Below, piece by piece: positions 5,316-5,820 of a DNA stretch of 5,820 nt (position 1 is its first letter; each line of letters opens with the position of its first letter). The position numbers were made by a program, and so were the translations under genes. Origin of the DNA: Methanothrix sp. (GTDB taxonomy: Archaea; Halobacteriota; Methanosarcinia; Methanotrichales; Methanotrichaceae); the NCBI GenBank assembly GCA_028708055.1, contig JAQVZT010000175.1, positions 1-5,820 on the forward strand, given 5' to 3'. The notes under the pieces were generated by a model. The model worked only from the letters and a program-made list of their open reading frames with translations. It did no database searches and was not told the origin of the DNA.

Positions 5316-5376
5316 AACAATCGCTTGCGGATTATTTCTTTAAAAATTTTTAAGGCTTTTATGCATTCTTCTCGAT
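5316..5376. terminator. Convergent AT-rich terminator zone with 14-bp palindrome
   Basis: The 61 bases between the secreted-protein stop and the pyrE stop contain TTAAAAATTTTTAA (5340-5353), a perfect palindrome that presents a T5 run on both strands, followed by a further T4 run (5357-5360) on the + strand. This can end transcription from both converging genes. Confidence 0.55.
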
Positions 5377-5820
5377 TCAAATGTTCTTTTTATATTTATC
5401 TATGTCCAGATCGTCGCGAGTAAAAAGGGCTTGCAGATTCAGTCCATGTTCAGTTATTGCTTCCCTTCCACCCTCCTGTCGGTCCAGTATGGCGAGCGCC
5501 TGCACGGGCTGATATCCTGCCGCCTTGATGCGGTCGACAGCTCTGATCAGGGATGCTCCCGATGTGACCACATCCTCCACTACTGCTACTGTAGCGCCTT
5601 TTTCCAGAGCGGGGCCCTCGACAAAGCTCATGGTTCCGTGCTTTTTAGGCTCTTTTCGCACAATCAGGCCGGATAGGCCTCTCTTTTGAATGTGGCTCAG
5701 AACCGATATGGCCGAGACTATTGGGTCCGCGCCCAGAGTAAGGCCGGCAACCGCGGAAACCTCCGGACGGATCATCTCCAGCATCAGGCTGCCTGTGAGG
5801 TAAGCTCCCTCCGGGCTCAG
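5377..5820 (-). CDS. pyrE: Orotate phosphoribosyltransferase (PyrE), 5' end cut by window edge
   Basis: PyrE makes orotidine 5'-monophosphate from orotate and PRPP, the fifth step of pyrimidine synthesis, in the cytoplasm. The frame stays open to the right edge: before the Met codon at 5784 it reads L-S-P-E-G-A-Y-L-T-G-S-L, which is family-like, so that Met is internal and the gene continues outside the window. Counting from that Met, G-L-T-L-G-A-D-P-I is at 14-22, the catalytic loop R-K-E-P-K-K-H-G-T at 43-51 (Arg43, Lys44, Lys47, His49, matching the R-K-x-x-K-x-H of bacterial OPRT), and the PRPP-binding motif V-V-E-D-V-V-T-S-G-A-S at 68-78. Visible length is 147 aa; complete archaeal PyrE is usually 170-180 aa, so about 30 residues are missing. 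A GfcR-type regulator with the same fold is less likely, because the catalytic loop is intact, but the N-terminus cannot be checked. Confidence 0.92.
   Translation of the reverse strand: MSPEGAYLTGSLMLEMIRPEVSAVAGLTLGADPIVSAISVLSHIQKRGLSGLIVRKEPKKHGTMSFVEGPALEKGATVAVVEDVVTSGASLIRAVDRIKAAGYQPVQALAILDRQEGGREAITEHGLNLQALFTRDDLDIDKYKKNI

Overview
The window looks like chromosome from a methanogenic euryarchaeon. A relative of Methanothrix (Methanosaeta) or another Methanosarcinales-type organism is my best guess. The archaeal signs are a wyosine-pathway enzyme of the archaeal Taw2 type, a tRNA gene without an encoded CCA, TATA-like boxes about 25-30 bases before likely transcription starts, GGTGA-type ribosome binding sites, and surface proteins with beta-sandwich and low-complexity regions. 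The genus is an inference from style, not a match.

Region by region: positions 1-781 hold no convincing protein gene. This stretch runs from AT-rich (about 33% GC in 1-120) to GC-rich (about 63% in 181-360) and back. It contains a promoter-like dyad plus TATA box (83-114), a GC-rich segment able to form several hairpins, a terminator-like hairpin followed by five T (425-444), and small repeats (538-553, 640-694). A short orphan gene of unknown function follows on the + strand (782-1186).

A minus-strand block then runs from 4460 down to 1302: a single-pass membrane protein (448 aa), the tRNA-wybutosine enzyme Taw2 (344 aa, TTG start, overlapping the membrane gene by 29 bases), a metallo-beta-lactamase-fold hydrolase (227 aa, 21 bases further on), and tRNA-Gln(CUG). 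The tRNA has its own TATA-like box lying over the stop codon of the hydrolase gene. The three proteins are probably co-transcribed, but their functions do not obviously form one pathway.

Divergent from the membrane gene, on the + strand, is a secreted protein (start most likely 4620, end 5315) with a signal peptide, a beta-sandwich-like domain and a long disordered tail. The two divergent genes both send a beta-rich domain outside the cell, so they may be a cell-surface pair; this is inference. An AT-rich convergent terminator zone separates the secreted protein from the 3' part of pyrE (orotate phosphoribosyltransferase, pyrimidine synthesis), which enters on the minus strand and is cut by the right edge of the window.

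The housekeeping calls (Taw2, PyrE, MBL-fold hydrolase, tRNA-Gln) are firm. I see no clear new system. The best leads are the unassigned GC-rich transcript-like unit at about 130-445 and the sequon-dense membrane protein with its divergent secreted neighbour.
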